Counted from the stretch's first letter, positions 30,540 to 40,765 are shown. The stretch: 57,252 bases of DNA from a bacterium endosymbiont of Escarpia laminata (GCA_003660235.1 QGON01000047.1:1-57252); one strand, 5' to 3'. Numbers and translations: made by a program. Notes: generated by a model not told the origin, from the sequence alone.

Positions 30540-31541
30540 ATGAGCGAAGGTGGGAGCGATGAGACGGCGCTGATGGACGAACCCAATGATGCAAAGACGG
30601 CTGGCGAAGGCCCGGTGTCAAGCGACAAACCTGAAGTCTCCTCCGCACCGGAGACAGTCAAGGCGCTGAAGAAACCCAAAGCACCTGCTGGGCGGGAGCC
30701 CAATGATGCGCAGATGGATGCCACCCGGCTCTATCTCAACGAGATAGGCATCTCCAAGTTGTTGACGGCGGAAGAGGAGGTCTACTTCTCCCGATTGGCC
30801 CAAAAGGGGGATCACTCTGCCCGCCAGCGCATGATCGAAAGCAATCTCCGGCTGGTGGTGAAGATTGCCCGCCGTTATATGAATCGCGGTCTGGCGCTGC
30901 TGGATCTGATTGAAGAGGGGAATCTCGGGTTGATCCGCGCGGTGGAGAAATTTGATCCTGAACGGGGCTTTCGCTTCTCCACCTATGCTACCTGGTGGAT
31001 ACGTCAGACCATTGAGCGTGCGATCATGAATCAGACCCGCACCATTCGCCTCCCCATCCATGTGGTCAAAGAGATCAATGTCTATCTGCGGGCTGCGCGA
31101 AAATTGGCGCAGACCCTTGATCACGAGCCCTCATCAGAAGAGATCGCGGATCTGCTCGACAGGCCCATCGGTGAGGTCAAACGTATGCTCGGACTCAATG
31201 AGCGGGTGACCTCTGTCGACACCCCCTACGGAAAAGATGCGGATAAACCGTTGCTGGATACCATCCCCGATGAACGGGCCAGTGATCCCACAGTCGATAT
31301 TCAGAATGATGGATTAAATGCCAATCTGGACAGATGGTTGGAGAAACTTAATGATAAGCAGCGCGAAGTTGTCGAGCGGCGTTTTGGGCTGCATGGTTAC
31401 GAGAACTCCACACTTGAGCAGGTGGCGAACGAGTTGGGTGTGACTCGTGAACGGGTGCGGCAGATTCAGATGGATGCCTTGCGGCGTTTAAGGGATATTC
31501 TGGAACGTGACGGTTTTTCCGTGGATACTATATTTAAGTAG
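30540..31541 (+). CDS. rpoS: RNA polymerase sigma factor RpoS
   Basis: A 333-residue stationary-phase sigma factor. Region 1.2 ([19 protein letters not shown]), region 2 ([63 protein letters not shown]), region 3, and region 4 with the [22 protein letters not shown] are complete. ATG at 30540, 25 bp after nlpD. In relatives the main rpoS promoter lies inside nlpD; I did not locate it. Confidence 0.97.
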   Translation: MSEGGSDETALMDEPNDAKTAGEGPVSSDKPEVSSAPETVKALKKPKAPAGREPNDAQMDATRLYLNEIGISKLLTAEEEVYFSRLAQKGDHSARQRMIESNLRLVVKIARRYMNRGLALLDLIEEGNLGLIRAVEKFDPERGFRFSTYATWWIRQTIERAIMNQTRTIRLPIHVVKEINVYLRAARKLAQTLDHEPSSEEIADLLDRPIGEVKRMLGLNERVTSVDTPYGKDADKPLLDTIPDERASDPTVDIQNDGLNANLDRWLEKLNDKQREVVERRFGLHGYENSTLEQVANELGVTRERVRQIQMDALRRLRDILERDGFSVDTIFK

Positions 31542-31564
31542 GAACCTACGGCGGAAACCTTATT

Positions 31565-32317
31565 TTGAACAGTGTCTCTCCATGTGTTTGCCGGACTCAG
31601 CAGTGTTTGGCGGAAAGCCCACTCGAAGTGGAGTGCGATGCCTGCGGCCTTGATCCCATCTGTCAGGTGCTTGATTATGCCGAGGTGGGCAGCGGGGTGC
31701 CCGAGGGCGTCCTGTTGCGCCGGCAGCCGGTGGCCAGAGGTGAGACACTGTTTCAAGCCAACGGGGTCTTCAGCTCCATCTATGCAATCAAATCCGGCTC
31801 CTTTAAGACTTTTATTCCCTCCCCTGGGGGTGGCGATCGGGTGATCGGTTTCCATCAGCCTGGCGAGTTGATCGGCGTCGAGGCGGTCTCCAGCGGCAGC
31901 TACCCCTGCACGGCGCGGGCGCTGGAACCCAGTAGTGTATGCGAACTGCGGATTTCCCGATTACCGGAGGCGGGTCGTCCCAATGAGGTCGTCCAGCAGG
32001 CGCTGATCCAATTGCTCGGCAGCGAAGTGGCCTTCAGCCATATTGTCACCACCGCGCTGATTCAACAGAATGGCGAGCAACGACTGGCTGCGTTTCTACT
32101 GAATATCTCCCACCGCCGTTTAGAGCGTGGATTGCCGGAGAGCGAATTCAACCTGCAGATGTCCCGCGCCGATATCGCCAACTACCTCGGCTTGGCCAGC
32201 GAGACGGTAAGTCGACTGTTGACCCGGTTTCAGAATCATGGGTTGATTACCCTGCGGCGAAAGCAGGTTCTGCTTCGGGACCACCTCGGGCTGATGTCGA
32301 TCATAGAGCCCAACTAA
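31565..32317 (+). CDS. Second FNR-like Fe-S regulator upstream of cco operon
   Basis: 250 residues, Crp/Fnr family. It has C24, C27, C33 (VECDACGLDPIC) with the same C-x2-C-x5-C spacing as FNR, and C126 in SSVCELRIS where FNR has its fourth ligand. The HTH recognition helix LASETVSRLLTRF is nearly that of the FNR at 14673-15431. The first ~20 residues contain three further cysteines (C7, C9, C14). The start TTG has only a weak Shine-Dalgarno, so the N-terminus is uncertain. Placed directly before ccoN, it may control the oxidase. Confidence 0.85.
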   Translation: MNSVSPCVCRTQQCLAESPLEVECDACGLDPICQVLDYAEVGSGVPEGVLLRRQPVARGETLFQANGVFSSIYAIKSGSFKTFIPSPGGGDRVIGFHQPGELIGVEAVSSGSYPCTARALEPSSVCELRISRLPEAGRPNEVVQQALIQLLGSEVAFSHIVTTALIQQNGEQRLAAFLLNISHRRLERGLPESEFNLQMSRADIANYLGLASETVSRLLTRFQNHGLITLRRKQVLLRDHLGLMSIIEPN

Positions 32318-32624
32318 AGTCATTCTTTCCTCTTGCCGGCAGGCTTGTTTTTTGTGTAATGACACAAAAAACATACGGAAATTCAATTAGTTTATTAATG
32401 ATTCCTTTGTCTTGGATCAATCAAATAATAATAAAAAATTTAATGTTAGGATAATCAACGACTAAGAATGCTATACGGCGGCCTTGATCGATGCATTGGA
32501 TCTTGACATTTATCAGGATTGAGAGTGAGATATGCCACGCCTCATTGTGTGATTTCACATAGTGGGCGATTGGGGTTTCCCGAAAATTCACGCAACGTTC
32601 AATAATCTGTAAAGAGGGGGGTTC
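32318..32624. other. ccoN upstream region
   Basis: No gene in 307 bp. The first part is AT-rich (32345-32460). It contains an FNR-like box at 32503-32516 and the Shine-Dalgarno AGAGGGGGG before ccoN. A CACATAGTGG stretch follows near 32556. No convincing -35 was found, as expected for an activator-dependent promoter. Confidence 0.5.
32503..32516. promoter_or_regulatory. FNR/ANR-like box upstream of ccoN
   Basis: TTGAC ATTT ATCAG matches TTGAT-N4-ATCAA at 8 of 10 half-site positions. The centre is about 115 bp before ccoN. FNR/ANR activation of ccoN operons is well known. A -10-like CATTGT lies about 33 bp downstream, compatible with class II activation. Confidence 0.55.
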
Positions 32625-34058
32625 ATGGACGCCGTAGCAGAACAGAAGTACAACTATGCCGTTGTGCGATGGTTCACCGTCATGGCAGTAGTCTACCTGG
32701 TGGTGGGCACTCTGGCAGGGACATACATCGCCTCAGAACTGGCATGGCCGTTTCTGAACTTTGATATTCCGTATCTCACATTTGGACGCTTGCGTCCGCT
32801 CCACACCAACGCAGTCATCTTCGCCTTTGGCGGGTGTGCGTTGATGGCAACGTCTTACTACAGCGTTCAGCGCACCTGCGGTGTTCGTCTGTGGAGTGAC
32901 AAACTGGGTTGGTTTGTCTTCTGGGGTTGGAACCTGGTCATCGTCGCCGCTGTCATCACTCTGCCCCTGGGTATCACCCAGGCTAAAGAGTATGCTGAGC
33001 TGGAGTGGCCGATTGATCTTCTCATTGCCGTGGTCTGGCTCGCCTATACGTTCAACTTCATCATGACCCTGGCGACGCGGAAGAGTTCTCACATCTACGT
33101 CTCCAACTGGTTCTTCCTGGGCATGATGGTGATGATCACCTATCTGCATGTGGTCAACAGCATGGCTATTCCCGTCAGCCTGTTCAAATCCTACTCACTG
33201 TTCGCCGGCGTACAGGACGCCATGATCCAGTGGTGGTGGGGTCATAATGCGGTGGGTTTCTACCTGACTGCCGGTTTTCTGGGCATCATGTACTACTTCG
33301 TGCCCAAGCAGGCGGGCCGTCCGGTCTACTCCTATCGTCTGTCAGTGATCCATTTCTGGGCGCTGATGTTCGGTTATGTCTGGCTGGGTGCGCATCATCT
33401 GCAATACACCGCTCTGCCTGACTGGACCGGTTCTCTGGGAGCGGCTGTCTCCATCGCAATGATCATCCCTTCCTGGGGCGGTGCAGTGAACGGCATGATG
33501 ACCCTCTCCGGTGCATGGGACAAACTGCGTACTGACTATGTCCTGCGCTTCCTGATCGTGTCCCTGGCCTTTTACGCCATGTCGACCTTCGAAGGTCCGA
33601 TCATGTCGATCAAGACGGTTAATGCTCTCTCCCACTATACAGACTGGACTGTTGGTCACGTTCACTCAGGTGCGTTGGGCTGGGTTGCCATGGTTGCCAT
33701 CGGCGCCATCTACCACATGATGACCCGTACCTTCCACACCGAAATGTGGTCTACCAAGTTGATCAACGCTCACTTCTGGACTGCTACCATCGGTACCGTG
33801 GTCTATGTGGTGGCTATGTGGGTATCCGGCATCATGCAGGGTCTGATGTGGCGTGCTTATGACGAATACGGCACCTTGGCCTACACCTTCGCAGAATCTG
33901 TTGAAGCGATGCATCCCTATTACGCAATGCGTGCCATTGGCGGCATGATCTTCGTGACAGGTGCCGTGCTGATGCTTATCAACGTGCTGATGACGGTCCG
34001 CAAGGCCGCCAGCGAAGGCAGTATACGTGCGGCTTCCACAGCTGCCGTTAGCGCTTAA
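32625..34058 (+). CDS. ccoN: Cytochrome c oxidase cbb3-type subunit I
   Basis: A 477-residue catalytic subunit with about twelve membrane helices. It contains the haem b, b3 and CuB histidines of the family ([58 protein letters not shown]). It reduces oxygen with high affinity and pumps protons. The start is ATG 32625 with AGAGGGGGG upstream. It leads the ccoNOQP operon and lies 18 bp before the ccoO start codon. Confidence 0.98.
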   Translation: MDAVAEQKYNYAVVRWFTVMAVVYLVVGTLAGTYIASELAWPFLNFDIPYLTFGRLRPLHTNAVIFAFGGCALMATSYYSVQRTCGVRLWSDKLGWFVFWGWNLVIVAAVITLPLGITQAKEYAELEWPIDLLIAVVWLAYTFNFIMTLATRKSSHIYVSNWFFLGMMVMITYLHVVNSMAIPVSLFKSYSLFAGVQDAMIQWWWGHNAVGFYLTAGFLGIMYYFVPKQAGRPVYSYRLSVIHFWALMFGYVWLGAHHLQYTALPDWTGSLGAAVSIAMIIPSWGGAVNGMMTLSGAWDKLRTDYVLRFLIVSLAFYAMSTFEGPIMSIKTVNALSHYTDWTVGHVHSGALGWVAMVAIGAIYHMMTRTFHTEMWSTKLINAHFWTATIGTVVYVVAMWVSGIMQGLMWRAYDEYGTLAYTFAESVEAMHPYYAMRAIGGMIFVTGAVLMLINVLMTVRKAASEGSIRAASTAAVSA

Positions 34059-34076
34059 TTGAGGGGGTTTGTCAAA

Positions 34077-34790
34077 ATGGCGAATAATAATGAAACAGTC
34101 GGTTTTCAGGAGAAGATGGAAAAAAACGTCTGGATGTTCCTGTTCTTCCTGGCTCTTGCACTGTCCGTCGGTGGTCTCGTGGAGATCGTTCCGCTGTTCC
34201 TGATGGATGATACATACGAGCACAACAAGGCGCCTGAGCTTGTCTGGCAGCGCCAAGCAGGCCAGACCCTGGCTGATCACAAGCCGGGTGACGGGATGCG
34301 TCCGTATACCGCTCTTGAACTTGCGGGTCGTGACATCTATCAGCGGGAAGGGTGCTATCTCTGCCACTCCCAGATGATTCGTCCGTTCCGTGATGAGAAG
34401 GAGCGTTATGGTCACTACTCGCTGGCTTCTGAGTCGATGTACGACCATCCGTTCCAGTGGGGCTCCAAGCGTACCGGTCCTGACTTTGCCCGTCTCGGCG
34501 GCAAATACTCCGATGACTGGCACCGCAAGCATCTGCGTGCGCCTCGCTCGGTTGTGCCTGAGTCTGTCATGCCTAACTATCCCTGGTTCCAGGAGAACTC
34601 AGTGGAGGGTGTGGACATGGAGATCCGGTTTAGCGTCATGAGGCTGATGGGTGTTCCTTATACTGATGAGGACATCTCCAGCGCAAATGCTGAACTGGCG
34701 GGCAAGAGCGAGGAAGACGCGATGGTTGCCTACCTTCAGGTATTGGGCACCATGGCCAAGCTGGACGATAGCAAGGCTTATCGTGAATAG
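34077..34790 (+). CDS. ccoO: Cytochrome c oxidase cbb3-type subunit II (mono-haem)
   Basis: 237 residues. One membrane helix near the N-terminus ([19 protein letters not shown]) is followed by a periplasmic haem c domain with C93-x-x-C96-H97 ([15 protein letters not shown]). [13 protein letters not shown] and SVMPNYPW (axial methionine) follow. It passes electrons to CcoN. ATG 34077 has GAGGGGG upstream; the frame opens earlier at TTG 34059. The 3' end overlaps ccoQ. Confidence 0.97.
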   Translation: MANNNETVGFQEKMEKNVWMFLFFLALALSVGGLVEIVPLFLMDDTYEHNKAPELVWQRQAGQTLADHKPGDGMRPYTALELAGRDIYQREGCYLCHSQMIRPFRDEKERYGHYSLASESMYDHPFQWGSKRTGPDFARLGGKYSDDWHRKHLRAPRSVVPESVMPNYPWFQENSVEGVDMEIRFSVMRLMGVPYTDEDISSANAELAGKSEEDAMVAYLQVLGTMAKLDDSKAYRE

Positions 34791-34995
34791 TTTGGCTGAG
34801 TACTTTCATACCGATTGGGAGGCAATGACCACCAATGACTGGGTAGGCCTGGTTATGACGGTGGTTACTTTCCTCCTGATGGTAGGTCTGTATTTCTACG
34901 CATTACGTCCAAAAAATCGGGATAGGCTGGAGAAGAACCGGTTTATCCCGATGGATGAAGATCGAATAGATAGCGGAGATAAAAATGGCGGATAA
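34783..34995 (+). CDS. ccoQ: Cbb3 oxidase small subunit CcoQ
   Basis: About 70 residues. Residues [20 protein letters not shown] are followed by a membrane helix ([14 protein letters not shown]) and a basic/acidic tail ([12 protein letters not shown]). The sequence before the first ATG (34825) is conserved-looking, and GTG 34783 has AAGG 6 nt upstream, so GTG is preferred, giving an 8-bp overlap with ccoO. TTG 34792 is a second choice. It overlaps ccoP by 11 bp. CcoQ stabilises or regulates the complex in studied species. Confidence 0.85.
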   Translation: MNSLAEYFHTDWEAMTTNDWVGLVMTVVTFLLMVGLYFYALRPKNRDRLEKNRFIPMDEDRIDSGDKNGG

Positions 34996-35836
34996 CAATC
35001 CATATCCGGGTGAAAACAATACCGGACATATCTGGGATGACAACATTCGAGAACTTGATAACCCAGTGCCAGGCTGGTGGATGATAGCCTTCTGGGCCTC
35101 CATCATCTTTTTCTTTGGTTATGGTGTGCTCTATCCCATGTACCCGATCGGCCAGAAGCCGACTCAGGGTGTTTTGGGCTGGACCCAAATCAAGGAGTAC
35201 CAGGAAGGTCTTGATGAGGTCATGGCGGTTCGTGCCGAGTTTGAAAATCAGCTGAAGGAGATGACTGCGCAAGAGATCCTGGCCAATCCTGGGCTGGCTG
35301 ACTACACCGAGGCTTCCGTCAGGGTGCTGTTTGGTGACAACTGCGCGCCATGCCACGGCGGCGGTGGTCAGGGTGGTCCAGGCTACCCTGTTCTGGCTGA
35401 TGATGACTGGCTTTTCGGCGGTACTGTCGAAACTATCCAGCAGACCATCACCATGGGTCGGAAAGGTATCATGACTGCACACGGCAAGATCCTTTCCGAT
35501 GCAGAAGCCGATAAACTTGTTGATGCGATCGTGGCGGGTGACCCCCAGTCGGATCCTAACTTCCTGCAGAAGGGCTGCATCGCCTGTCACGGCATGGATG
35601 GTAAAGGTATGCAGATGTTGGGTTCGGCTAACCTGACTGATGGCATCTACCGCTTCGTTCCGGGAGAAGGCCAGTCCATCAAGGACAGCGTCAAGCAGAC
35701 CATTCTGCATGGTGTCAACGATGTGACTGATCCGCAGACCCGTGAGGCGGTAATGCCTTCATTTGGTGATCGTCTGTCAAAAGACGAGATCAAAAAACTG
35801 GCCGTCTTCGTCTACAAGTTCGGCGGCGGTCAGTAG
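34985..35836 (+). CDS. ccoP: Cytochrome c oxidase cbb3-type subunit III (di-haem)
   Basis: 283 residues. An N-terminal membrane helix (WWMIAFWASIIFFFGYGVLY) is followed by two class I cytochrome c domains with CxxCH at 120-124 (DNCAPCHGGGG) and 198-202 (KGCIACHGMDG). It accepts electrons from soluble cytochromes. The start lies inside ccoQ. The stop is followed by a strong hairpin at 35860-35889, then a small membrane ORF. Confidence 0.97.
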   Translation: MADNNPYPGENNTGHIWDDNIRELDNPVPGWWMIAFWASIIFFFGYGVLYPMYPIGQKPTQGVLGWTQIKEYQEGLDEVMAVRAEFENQLKEMTAQEILANPGLADYTEASVRVLFGDNCAPCHGGGGQGGPGYPVLADDDWLFGGTVETIQQTITMGRKGIMTAHGKILSDAEADKLVDAIVAGDPQSDPNFLQKGCIACHGMDGKGMQMLGSANLTDGIYRFVPGEGQSIKDSVKQTILHGVNDVTDPQTREAVMPSFGDRLSKDEIKKLAVFVYKFGGGQ

Positions 35837-35859
35837 TAAGGGCCTTGTTTCCTTGTAAG

Positions 35860-35889
35860 CGCGCGTGACGGTGTATTCCGTCACGCGCG
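35860..35889. promoter_or_regulatory. Perfect 12-bp hairpin between ccoP and small ORF
   Basis: CGCGCGTGACGG (35860-35871), 6-nt loop, CCGTCACGCGCG (35878-35889). The stem is perfect and GC-rich. No T-run follows, so it is probably not a terminator; an mRNA-processing or 3'-end-stabilising role is likely. The Shine-Dalgarno of the next ORF comes about 10 nt later. Confidence 0.75.
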
Positions 35890-35911
35890 GCAATAATTTA
35901 AGGGGTATGTT

Positions 35912-36037
35912 ATGCATTGGGATGCGGTAACGATAGGTTCGATTGTTGCGGTGGTGATCTGTATTGTGATCTTTGTTTTTGTCATTATTAAGGTCGGCGC
36001 CTTGATGAAGAGTGATGCGGAGAAACACAAACAGTAA
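35912..36037 (+). CDS. 41-residue single-helix membrane protein after ccoP
   Basis: ATG 35912 with AAGGGGT upstream. The sequence starts MHWDAVTIGSIVAVV, continues with a membrane helix (residues ~9-31) and ends in a charged tail (KSDAEKHKQ). Its position between ccoP and the operon terminator, its size and its topology resemble CcoM-like accessory subunits of cbb3 oxidases (known from Pseudomonas stutzeri). I cannot show homology; the assignment as an oxidase-associated microprotein is inference. Confidence 0.7.
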   Translation: MHWDAVTIGSIVAVVICIVIFVFVIIKVGALMKSDAEKHKQ

Positions 36038-36061
36038 TAATCGGTGATTGTTTAGTTAGAG

Positions 36062-36089
36062 AAGGGGGGATTAATCCCCCCTTTTTTTT
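36062..36089 (+). terminator. Strong Rho-independent terminator of the ccoNOQP operon
   Basis: AAGGGGGGATT / AATCCCCCCTT forms a perfect 11-bp inverted repeat (36062-36083) running into T8 (36082-36089). It ends the transcription unit ccoN-O-Q-P-small ORF. Confidence 0.92.
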
Positions 36090-36235
36090 GGGTATGTATC
36101 GTAGTTCATCGTAGGCATAGATAAACACCATTGTTGTATCCGTTTTGACAAATCGCATTGGTTCATGTGCTAGTTTTAAGAATAATGTTACGTAGAATCC
36201 TGCGACGACAAATATTTTAACGTGAGGTATCCACC

Positions 36236-37663
36236 TTGAGCGCCGAACAGAAATCCCCCCAACAGTCTGCGATAGATGAACTCTACGATGAGGCGGAACA
36301 CTGGAATCTGAATACCGGTGAGGAGACCATTCATGCGAAACGCATGGGTGGTACCTGGCGAAAAATAAAATGGCTGTCAGCCTCGGTTTGGATCCTTTTA
36401 TTTATCGTTCCCTATCTCAGAATTGGTGATCGTCAGGCGATTCTTTTTGATATCCCCAACCGTCAGTTCCACATCCTGAATATGACGATCCTGCCACAGG
36501 ATTTCTGGATGCTCTCTCTGCTGCTCTTGTTTTTCGCTTTACTGCTGGCAGTTTCAACCGCATTGGTAGGGCGGGTCTATTGTGGATATTTCTGCTTTCA
36601 GACTGTTTGGACCGATGTCTTTACCTGGCTGGACGAGAAACTGGAAGGTACACCGCCGAAGCGCCGGAAACTGGACAAGGCTAAACTGGACTTCACCAAA
36701 TTCCGTATCAAGTTCACCAAGCATTTTATCTGGTTGTTGATCTCTGTGTTGACCGGTATCAGTTTTGTTGCCTGGTTTTATGACGCATATGATCTCTGGT
36801 CGGATATTTTTAGCCTGCAAGCGGGATCTACGGCATACGGTACCATCGCACTTTTTACTGCGGGCACCTATGTACTGGCTGGTTATATGCGCGAACAGGC
36901 CTGTTTCTGGCTCTGTCCCTATGCCCGTATTCAGGGCGTTATGGTGGACAATACCACCTTGGTTCCCACTTACGATTTCAAACGGGGTGAGCCTCGTGGT
37001 CGAATTGTAAAAGGGCAGTCCGAGGATGAGCGTACTACCGGCGACTGCGTCGATTGTAAGCAGTGCATTGCAGTCTGTCCCACTGGAGTCGATATTCGTC
37101 ACGGTCAGCAGGAGGGCTGTATTACCTGCGGTCTGTGTATCGATGCCTGCGACCTGGTTATGGAAAAAATTGACCGGCCCAAGGGCCTTATTCGCTACGA
37201 ATCCCTTGATGTGCTTGAAGGCGGCGAGAATCGTCCGCTGTTCAAACGTCCACGTGTTTGGGTTTATGGATTGATCATGTCAGTCGCTCTGGCCGGAATC
37301 GGCTATGGACTTAGCACGCTCGATGCGTTGGAACTGAAGGTGATCCATGCCAGGCAGCCGCTCTTCGTGCTGCTGAGCACCGGTTCGATTCAGAACAAAT
37401 ACACCCTGAAAGTGCTCAACAAGATGACCAAGGATGTGCCGGTGACGATTACTGCAACCGGGCCTGAGGGACTGATTCTCGTTGATGCTGACGGCATTAT
37501 CGCCAAGCACGGCAAGGTAACGCCGAGAACGGTGTTTTTGCGGGTTCCCAAGTCGAATCTGAAAGGGGAAAATACCCCGATCATCTTCCAGGTCGAGGGT
37601 GAAATGAGTGGTGAGGTGTTCATGGGCACACGTATGAGTGTCTTTATCGGACCAAAGTACTGA
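36236..37663 (+). CDS. ccoG: Cbb3 oxidase accessory ferredoxin-like protein CcoG
   Basis: 475 residues. Several membrane helices contain GRVYCGYFCFQTVW and REQACFWLCPYARIQG. Two [4Fe-4S] motifs start at C271 (CVDCKQCIAVCPTG and CITCGLCIDACD). A C-terminal Ig-like FixG domain follows. CcoG reduces Cu(II) for oxidase assembly. The start TTG 36236 has TGAGGT about 8 nt upstream. It begins a second unit after the terminator at 36062-36089. Confidence 0.96.
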   Translation: MSAEQKSPQQSAIDELYDEAEHWNLNTGEETIHAKRMGGTWRKIKWLSASVWILLFIVPYLRIGDRQAILFDIPNRQFHILNMTILPQDFWMLSLLLLFFALLLAVSTALVGRVYCGYFCFQTVWTDVFTWLDEKLEGTPPKRRKLDKAKLDFTKFRIKFTKHFIWLLISVLTGISFVAWFYDAYDLWSDIFSLQAGSTAYGTIALFTAGTYVLAGYMREQACFWLCPYARIQGVMVDNTTLVPTYDFKRGEPRGRIVKGQSEDERTTGDCVDCKQCIAVCPTGVDIRHGQQEGCITCGLCIDACDLVMEKIDRPKGLIRYESLDVLEGGENRPLFKRPRVWVYGLIMSVALAGIGYGLSTLDALELKVIHARQPLFVLLSTGSIQNKYTLKVLNKMTKDVPVTITATGPEGLILVDADGIIAKHGKVTPRTVFLRVPKSNLKGENTPIIFQVEGEMSGEVFMGTRMSVFIGPKY

Positions 37664-37669
37664 TATAAT
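37661..37669 (+). promoter_or_regulatory. Extended -10 promoter overlapping the ccoG stop
   Basis: TGATATAAT is a perfect extended -10 (TGnTATAAT). The TGA is also the ccoG stop codon. The -35 region is weak (TTTATC at ~37643). It would give ccoHIS a separate start. Sequence match only. Confidence 0.45.
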
Positions 37670-37684
37670 CCCTGTCGCATGGAG

Positions 37685-37710
37685 GGGGTGGGCTGAGAAG
37701 TCCGCCCCTT
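37685..37710 (+). terminator. Hairpin with T-rich tail between ccoG and ccoH
   Basis: GGGGTGGGCT (37685-37694), loop GAGA, AGTCCGCCCC (37699-37708) with wobble pairs, followed by TTTACTATTT. It may terminate part of the ccoG transcript, or attenuate RNA begun at the extended -10 at 37661-37669. Confidence 0.55.
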
Positions 37711-37748
37711 TACTATTTGTGGTTTTGGCCTCTTAACGATTTGATTTG

Positions 37749-38258
37749 ATGAATATGGCAAACAAAAATTCTGCTTGGAGAAGTCCCTGGGTCATCGGCT
37801 GGGTGGCTATGGTGGCCATCTTTTTTACCATGAACTTGATCATGATCTTTTTGGCAGTGAATAATGAGTCCGGGCTGGTCGTAGAAGATTTCTATGAGCG
37901 TGGCCAGGATTATGAAAAGAACATGCTCAAGCGTCAGGCACGGGATCCCGGTTGGCAGATGGAAGTGCAGTTGCCAAAAAAGATCGAGATCAATCAGTCT
38001 GTCCTCTGCCGTTTCGTGGTGAAAGACAAGACGGGGAAGGCGGTAACGCCAGACGCGGTTATCCTTTATGTCTATCGTCCTTCCAGCGTCAAGCAGGATT
38101 TCTCCCTACCGATGAAAGCGGTTGAGCCCGGCGTCTACGAAACCCAGGTGGCTTTCCCGCTTATCGGCGCTTGGGATATGCTCGTCAGCGCCAAACTTGG
38201 CGAAGATGAATACAATACCCCTAAACGTGTCGGGGTTGGTATCGACTGGCAACCCTGA
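37749..38258 (+). CDS. ccoH: FixH family protein (CcoH)
   Basis: 169 residues from ATG 37749; an ATG at 37755 is equally possible and no Shine-Dalgarno decides. A membrane helix ([21 protein letters not shown]) is followed by a periplasmic beta domain ([47 protein letters not shown]). FixH/CcoH binds CcoN and stabilises the oxidase complex. It is directly upstream of ccoI. Confidence 0.93.
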   Translation: MNMANKNSAWRSPWVIGWVAMVAIFFTMNLIMIFLAVNNESGLVVEDFYERGQDYEKNMLKRQARDPGWQMEVQLPKKIEINQSVLCRFVVKDKTGKAVTPDAVILYVYRPSSVKQDFSLPMKAVEPGVYETQVAFPLIGAWDMLVSAKLGEDEYNTPKRVGVGIDWQP

Positions 38259-38266
38259 GTCGTATC

Positions 38267-40765
38267 ATGACAGAGTTGAGCGCGGAGCGGCACTGCTTCC
38301 ACTGTAACCTGCCGGTCCCCCCGGCGGATGAGATCATTGCCGAGATCGAGGATGAGCAGCAACATTTCTGCTGTAATGGCTGCAAGTCGGTCTGTGAAGC
38401 GATCTATCAGGCAGGACTCGAAGGTTTCTACCAGCGAACCCCGGAAGATGCGTCACTGGCGCCGCCGCCGGATATTCCCAAGGAACTTGCGCTCTACGAT
38501 CTGGATGAAGTTCAGGAAGAGTTCGTCGGTGATTTGGGCGAGGCCCGGGATATCCATCTCCTGGTGGAGGGGATTCACTGCGCTGCCTGCGTCTGGCTCA
38601 TCGAACATAGCCTCAACGCCATGTCCGGCATTATCGAGGCGCGGGTCAATCTCTCGGGCAAGCGGCTGCATGTCAAATGGCACAACGGACAGGTCGCGCT
38701 CTCAGCCATCATCAGCCGCTTGGGGCAGATCGGTTATGCAGCGGTGCCCTATGATCCTGAGGTTGCCGAGGGCAAGCTGAAGCAGCAGAACCGCAACCTG
38801 TTGTATCGGATGGCATTTGCCGGCTTCGGCATGATGAATCTGATGTGGATCTCCATTGCGCTCTATTCCGGAGCGGATGAGGGAGAGTTCCGCGGTCTGT
38901 TTCACTGGGTCGGCTTTATGCTGGCAACCCCGGTACTGCTCTATTCAGGCTTTCCGTTTTTCAAGGGTGCCTGGTCGGGAATAAAGAACTTTCACCTGGG
39001 CATGGACCTGCCTATCGCCATCGGCGCCGGCATCACCTACCTCTATTCAGTCTATGTTACCGTCACTGGGACTCAGACGGGTGAGGTTTACTACGATACT
39101 GTCGTCAACTTTCTTTTCGTCATTCTGGTGGGACGCTATCTGGAGGCGATCTCCAAACGGCAGGCAGTGGCGGCGACCCAGCGTCTGCTCGACCTGCAAC
39201 CGCGGGTGGCGACGGTCATCCGTGATGGTGAGGAGAAGATTGTACCGATCCGGGCTGTGGCCGTCGATGAGACGGTGCTCGTCAAACCGGGTGTGCGCAT
39301 CCCCGTCGATGGCACGGTGATCGAAGGGCAGAGTGTTGTGGATGAGGCGATGCTGACTGGTGAAGCGCAGCCCGTACCCAAGAGGGTTGGGGCTTCCGTC
39401 TCCGCCGGTACCATCAACGGCCACGGAATGCTGCAGCTGAAGGTGGTCAGTTCACTGAAGGATACGGCGTTGGGGCGGATCATCCGCCTGGTGGAGGAGG
39501 CGCAGGCCTCGAAGGCGCCGATTCAGTGTATGGCGGACCGGATCGTCCCCTGGTTCGTTATGGTGACCCTGGGCCTAGCCACCGCCACCTTCCTCTGGTG
39601 GGTGGGGACCGACCTGGAGATCGCCCTGCTGGCCGCAACTTCCGTCTTGATCATCACCTGCCCCTGCGCTTTTGGCCTGGCCACCCCCATGTCGATCGCC
39701 GTCGCTTCGGGTCTGGGGGCGAAGTACGGCATTCTGGTCAGGAATGGCGAGGTACTGGAGACGCTCTCATCCATCAACCATGTTGTCTTCGATAAAACCG
39801 GTACCCTGACTGAGGGAAAAATGCCCGTTGTCTCGGTACAAATGGAGAGCTGTGAATGGCATGGAACCGATGGCGAGACAGTATCTGCCGAAATCGAAGC
39901 ACTTATGACGAAGCTGGCGGCCCTGGAACGCTACTCAGAGCATCCCACGGCGCTGGCAATCTTGTCCTGGATCGAGTCACAGGGGTTGAACTTTCGCTCG
40001 ATCACGACCGCGGACTTCGAGAACAGACCGGGATTTGGCATCCGCGGTCATGTGGAGGGCGCATTGCTGCTGGCCGGTAACAGTAGTTGGCTGCAAAATA
40101 ATCGAATCGACTTGCAGGCTTCTCTGGAGCAGCGGGCAACAGAGATTGATCAACAGGGCATCAGTTTTATCCGGATTGCACTGGGTGGCAAAGAAGTGGC
40201 GTTGATCGGTATCGAGGATCGGATTCGTGAAGAGGCGCCTGCACTGATTCGCGATCTCAAGGCGGAGGGCATGGAAGTGACTCTGCTGAGCGGCGACCGG
40301 CGTCAGACGGCCGAGGCGATCGCCCGGCGTCTGGGGGGCATGGAGGTGATAGCTGAGGTGCTGCCTGAGGAGAAGGATCAGGTCATCCAATCGCTACAGG
40401 CAGGAGGGAGAAAGGTCGCCATGGTGGGCGATGGTGTAAACGATGCACCAGCGCTGGTGCGGGCTGACGTGGGGATCGCCATGGGGTCCGGCACGGATGT
40501 CTCTATCGCCAGTGCCGATATCGTTTTGATGAGCAATGAACTTGAAAAGGTTCGTCTGGCCGCCGGACTCTCGCGGCGGACCCTGAAAACCATCCGGCAG
40601 AATATTGGTATCTCCATTGTCTACAATCTCATTATGGTGCCGTTGGCGATGGCTGCAATCGTGACGCCCCTGGTGGCTGCGATCTCGATGCCCCTGAGTT
40701 CACTGGCAGTGATCGGGAACTCTGCCCGGATTCGCACCCTGTTCCGGGGCATCAAAGCCCGGTAA
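38267..40765 (+). CDS. ccoI: Copper-transporting P-type ATPase for cbb3 assembly
   Basis: 832 residues, P1B-type ATPase. An N-terminal cysteine-rich region ([18 protein letters not shown]) precedes an HMA domain ([14 protein letters not shown]). The membrane metal site is C465-P-C467 ([11 protein letters not shown]), the phosphorylated aspartate is D509 ([10 protein letters not shown]), and [14 protein letters not shown] closes the P domain. It exports copper for the CcoN active site. It matches the CcoI/FixI subfamily and its place in ccoGHIS confirms the role. Confidence 0.96.
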   Translation: MTELSAERHCFHCNLPVPPADEIIAEIEDEQQHFCCNGCKSVCEAIYQAGLEGFYQRTPEDASLAPPPDIPKELALYDLDEVQEEFVGDLGEARDIHLLVEGIHCAACVWLIEHSLNAMSGIIEARVNLSGKRLHVKWHNGQVALSAIISRLGQIGYAAVPYDPEVAEGKLKQQNRNLLYRMAFAGFGMMNLMWISIALYSGADEGEFRGLFHWVGFMLATPVLLYSGFPFFKGAWSGIKNFHLGMDLPIAIGAGITYLYSVYVTVTGTQTGEVYYDTVVNFLFVILVGRYLEAISKRQAVAATQRLLDLQPRVATVIRDGEEKIVPIRAVAVDETVLVKPGVRIPVDGTVIEGQSVVDEAMLTGEAQPVPKRVGASVSAGTINGHGMLQLKVVSSLKDTALGRIIRLVEEAQASKAPIQCMADRIVPWFVMVTLGLATATFLWWVGTDLEIALLAATSVLIITCPCAFGLATPMSIAVASGLGAKYGILVRNGEVLETLSSINHVVFDKTGTLTEGKMPVVSVQMESCEWHGTDGETVSAEIEALMTKLAALERYSEHPTALAILSWIESQGLNFRSITTADFENRPGFGIRGHVEGALLLAGNSSWLQNNRIDLQASLEQRATEIDQQGISFIRIALGGKEVALIGIEDRIREEAPALIRDLKAEGMEVTLLSGDRRQTAEAIARRLGGMEVIAEVLPEEKDQVIQSLQAGGRKVAMVGDGVNDAPALVRADVGIAMGSGTDVSIASADIVLMSNELEKVRLAAGLSRRTLKTIRQNIGISIVYNLIMVPLAMAAIVTPLVAAISMPLSSLAVIGNSARIRTLFRGIKAR

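Noticed and set aside
32482-32497. TTGATCGATGCATT considered as a second FNR box before ccoN.
   Set aside because: Only the left half-site matches; the right half is GCATT rather than ATCAA.
35860-35889. Hairpin after ccoP considered as a terminator.
   Set aside because: It lacks a T-run, and a strong terminator lies 170 bp further on, after the small ORF.
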